Shown here: positions 63,632 to 64,000 of the stretch, in pieces
How the letters are laid out: every line of letters starts with the position of its first letter
Numbering within the stretch: the stretch's first letter is position 1
Assembly (NCBI GenBank): GCA_963746255.1
Contig: CAVVAJ010000007.1
Span: forward strand, 1-64,000
Reading direction: 5' to 3'
DNA from: DAOVXM01 sp963746255
GTDB lineage: Bacteria > Chloroflexota > Anaerolineae > Anaerolineales > UBA4823
DNA length: 64,000 bases
Made by a program: the position numbers and the translations under genes
The notes under the pieces: model-generated
Told to the model about the DNA's origin: nothing
The model's input: only the letters and a program-made list of their open reading frames with translations
Databases searched by the model: none

Positions 63632-64000
63632 AATTTCCTCCTAAATATACGAATGCGTGAATTATCACGGCAAGGGACGACCGGTGGAGTCGAATTTAAT
63701 TCATCGTATGCACCGGAGTTTACTAAGTCAGCGAGCCATTCTTTATAATAGCGTTGTTCTATTAATATGTAATTTGCCTCAAGCGCCCATTTCTTGGCAA
63801 GTTCTTCATTCCAGAAACCGTAACGCTCTAATTCATCGGTTGAGCCATTACTATAATATGTGTAATCACCATTTATCTGAGGGAGATAGATGCTAATATC
63901 CGACGCATAAAGTAAAGGCACAACCGATAGTCCTCCTTTCCAATATACTTTGGATCCTGAAGGTATCGCTTGAGCTAGATGCTTTCCTGCAGCTGCATAG
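63628..64000 (-). CDS. C-terminal part of a membrane glycosyltransferase-like protein (partial)
   Basis: The frame is open to the right edge, so only the last ~123 residues are seen: AAGKHLAQAIPSGSKVYW, then SVVPLLYASDISIYLPQ, YGFWNEELAKKWALEANYI and ending RDNSRIRIFRRKF. This resembles the soluble tail of GT39 proteins. The N-terminal membrane region is off the window, so the family is only probable. Its stop overlaps the GT2 start by four bases, which fits a coupled GT2/GT39 pair (polyprenyl-phosphate sugar synthase plus transferase). Confidence 0.65.
   Translation of the reverse strand, partial: YAAAGKHLAQAIPSGSKVYWKGGLSVVPLLYASDISIYLPQINGDYTYYSNGSTDELERYGFWNEELAKKWALEANYILIEQRYYKEWLADLVNSGAYDELNSTPPVVPCRDNSRIRIFRRKF

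Overview
The window is most of a very large surface-polysaccharide (glycan) locus. The many GT39-type membrane glycosyltransferases with a shared 'EHPGVT-MW' motif, the run of nonulosonic-acid genes and the medium GC content suggest a member of the Chloroflexota, probably Anaerolineae-like. This is an inference from gene content; no ribosomal or other phylogenetic marker is present. No tRNA, rRNA or CRISPR array was seen.

Layout. From about 46.9 kb down to base 1, every gene lies on the minus strand, mostly with short gaps or start/stop overlaps, so it reads as one co-directional block of about 46 kb. It begins with a small winged-helix regulator (46390-46881). The regulator's own promoter region has an extended -10 overlapped by a perfect 7-bp inverted repeat. 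In transcription order the block then holds: two nucleotide-sugar epimerases; the ABC exporter pair (Wzm/Wzt-like); GT-B and methyltransferase genes; a PseB-like dehydratase and an RmlD-like reductase; NeuB no. 3; a GT4; an SpsF-like cytidylyltransferase; membrane proteins, methyltransferases and GT2 enzymes; a sulfotransferase; a Gfo/Idh dehydrogenase; a cytidylyltransferase-HAD fusion; NeuB no. 2; a bifunctional PAPS synthase; a PtmA-like SDR; a second cytidylyltransferase; NeuB no. 1 fused to a TIM barrel; another GT-B protein; an unusual amino-acid:carrier-protein module (aaRS-like ligase, carrier protein, methyltransferase, GNAT, AAC(3)-like acyltransferase, DUF4910 peptidase-like protein); two tandem sulfotransferases; a third cytidylyltransferase; a 2-hydroxyacid dehydrogenase and an SDR; a DUF115/GT42-like protein; a GT39; a GT2; a fourth sulfotransferase; and a frameshifted GT2 running off the left edge.

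From 47 kb to the right edge the DNA is looser and, by eye, more AT-rich. It holds a family of GT39-type glycosyltransferases on both strands, one of them frameshifted. It also holds a large polytopic membrane protein, a DPM1/GtrB-like GT2, and two truncated copies of an IS30-family element flanking one GT39 gene. Intergenic stretches of 0.3-1 kb are common here.

How the parts may work together (inference): three NeuB-type condensing enzymes and three CMP-sugar synthetase-like enzymes would make one or more nonulosonic acids. The PAPS synthase would supply four sulfotransferases. Methyltransferases and the aminoacyl-carrier module would decorate the sugars. The Wzm/Wzt exporter, whose ATPase has a C-terminal domain of the type that reads a modified chain end, would export the polymer. 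The GT39 proteins would add sugars from lipid carriers outside the membrane. The most novel part is 9510-14603, a carrier-protein-based aminoacylation cassette inside a nonulosonic-acid/sulfated-glycan cluster. Four protein genes are broken by an apparent single extra base, which could be real decay or sequence error.
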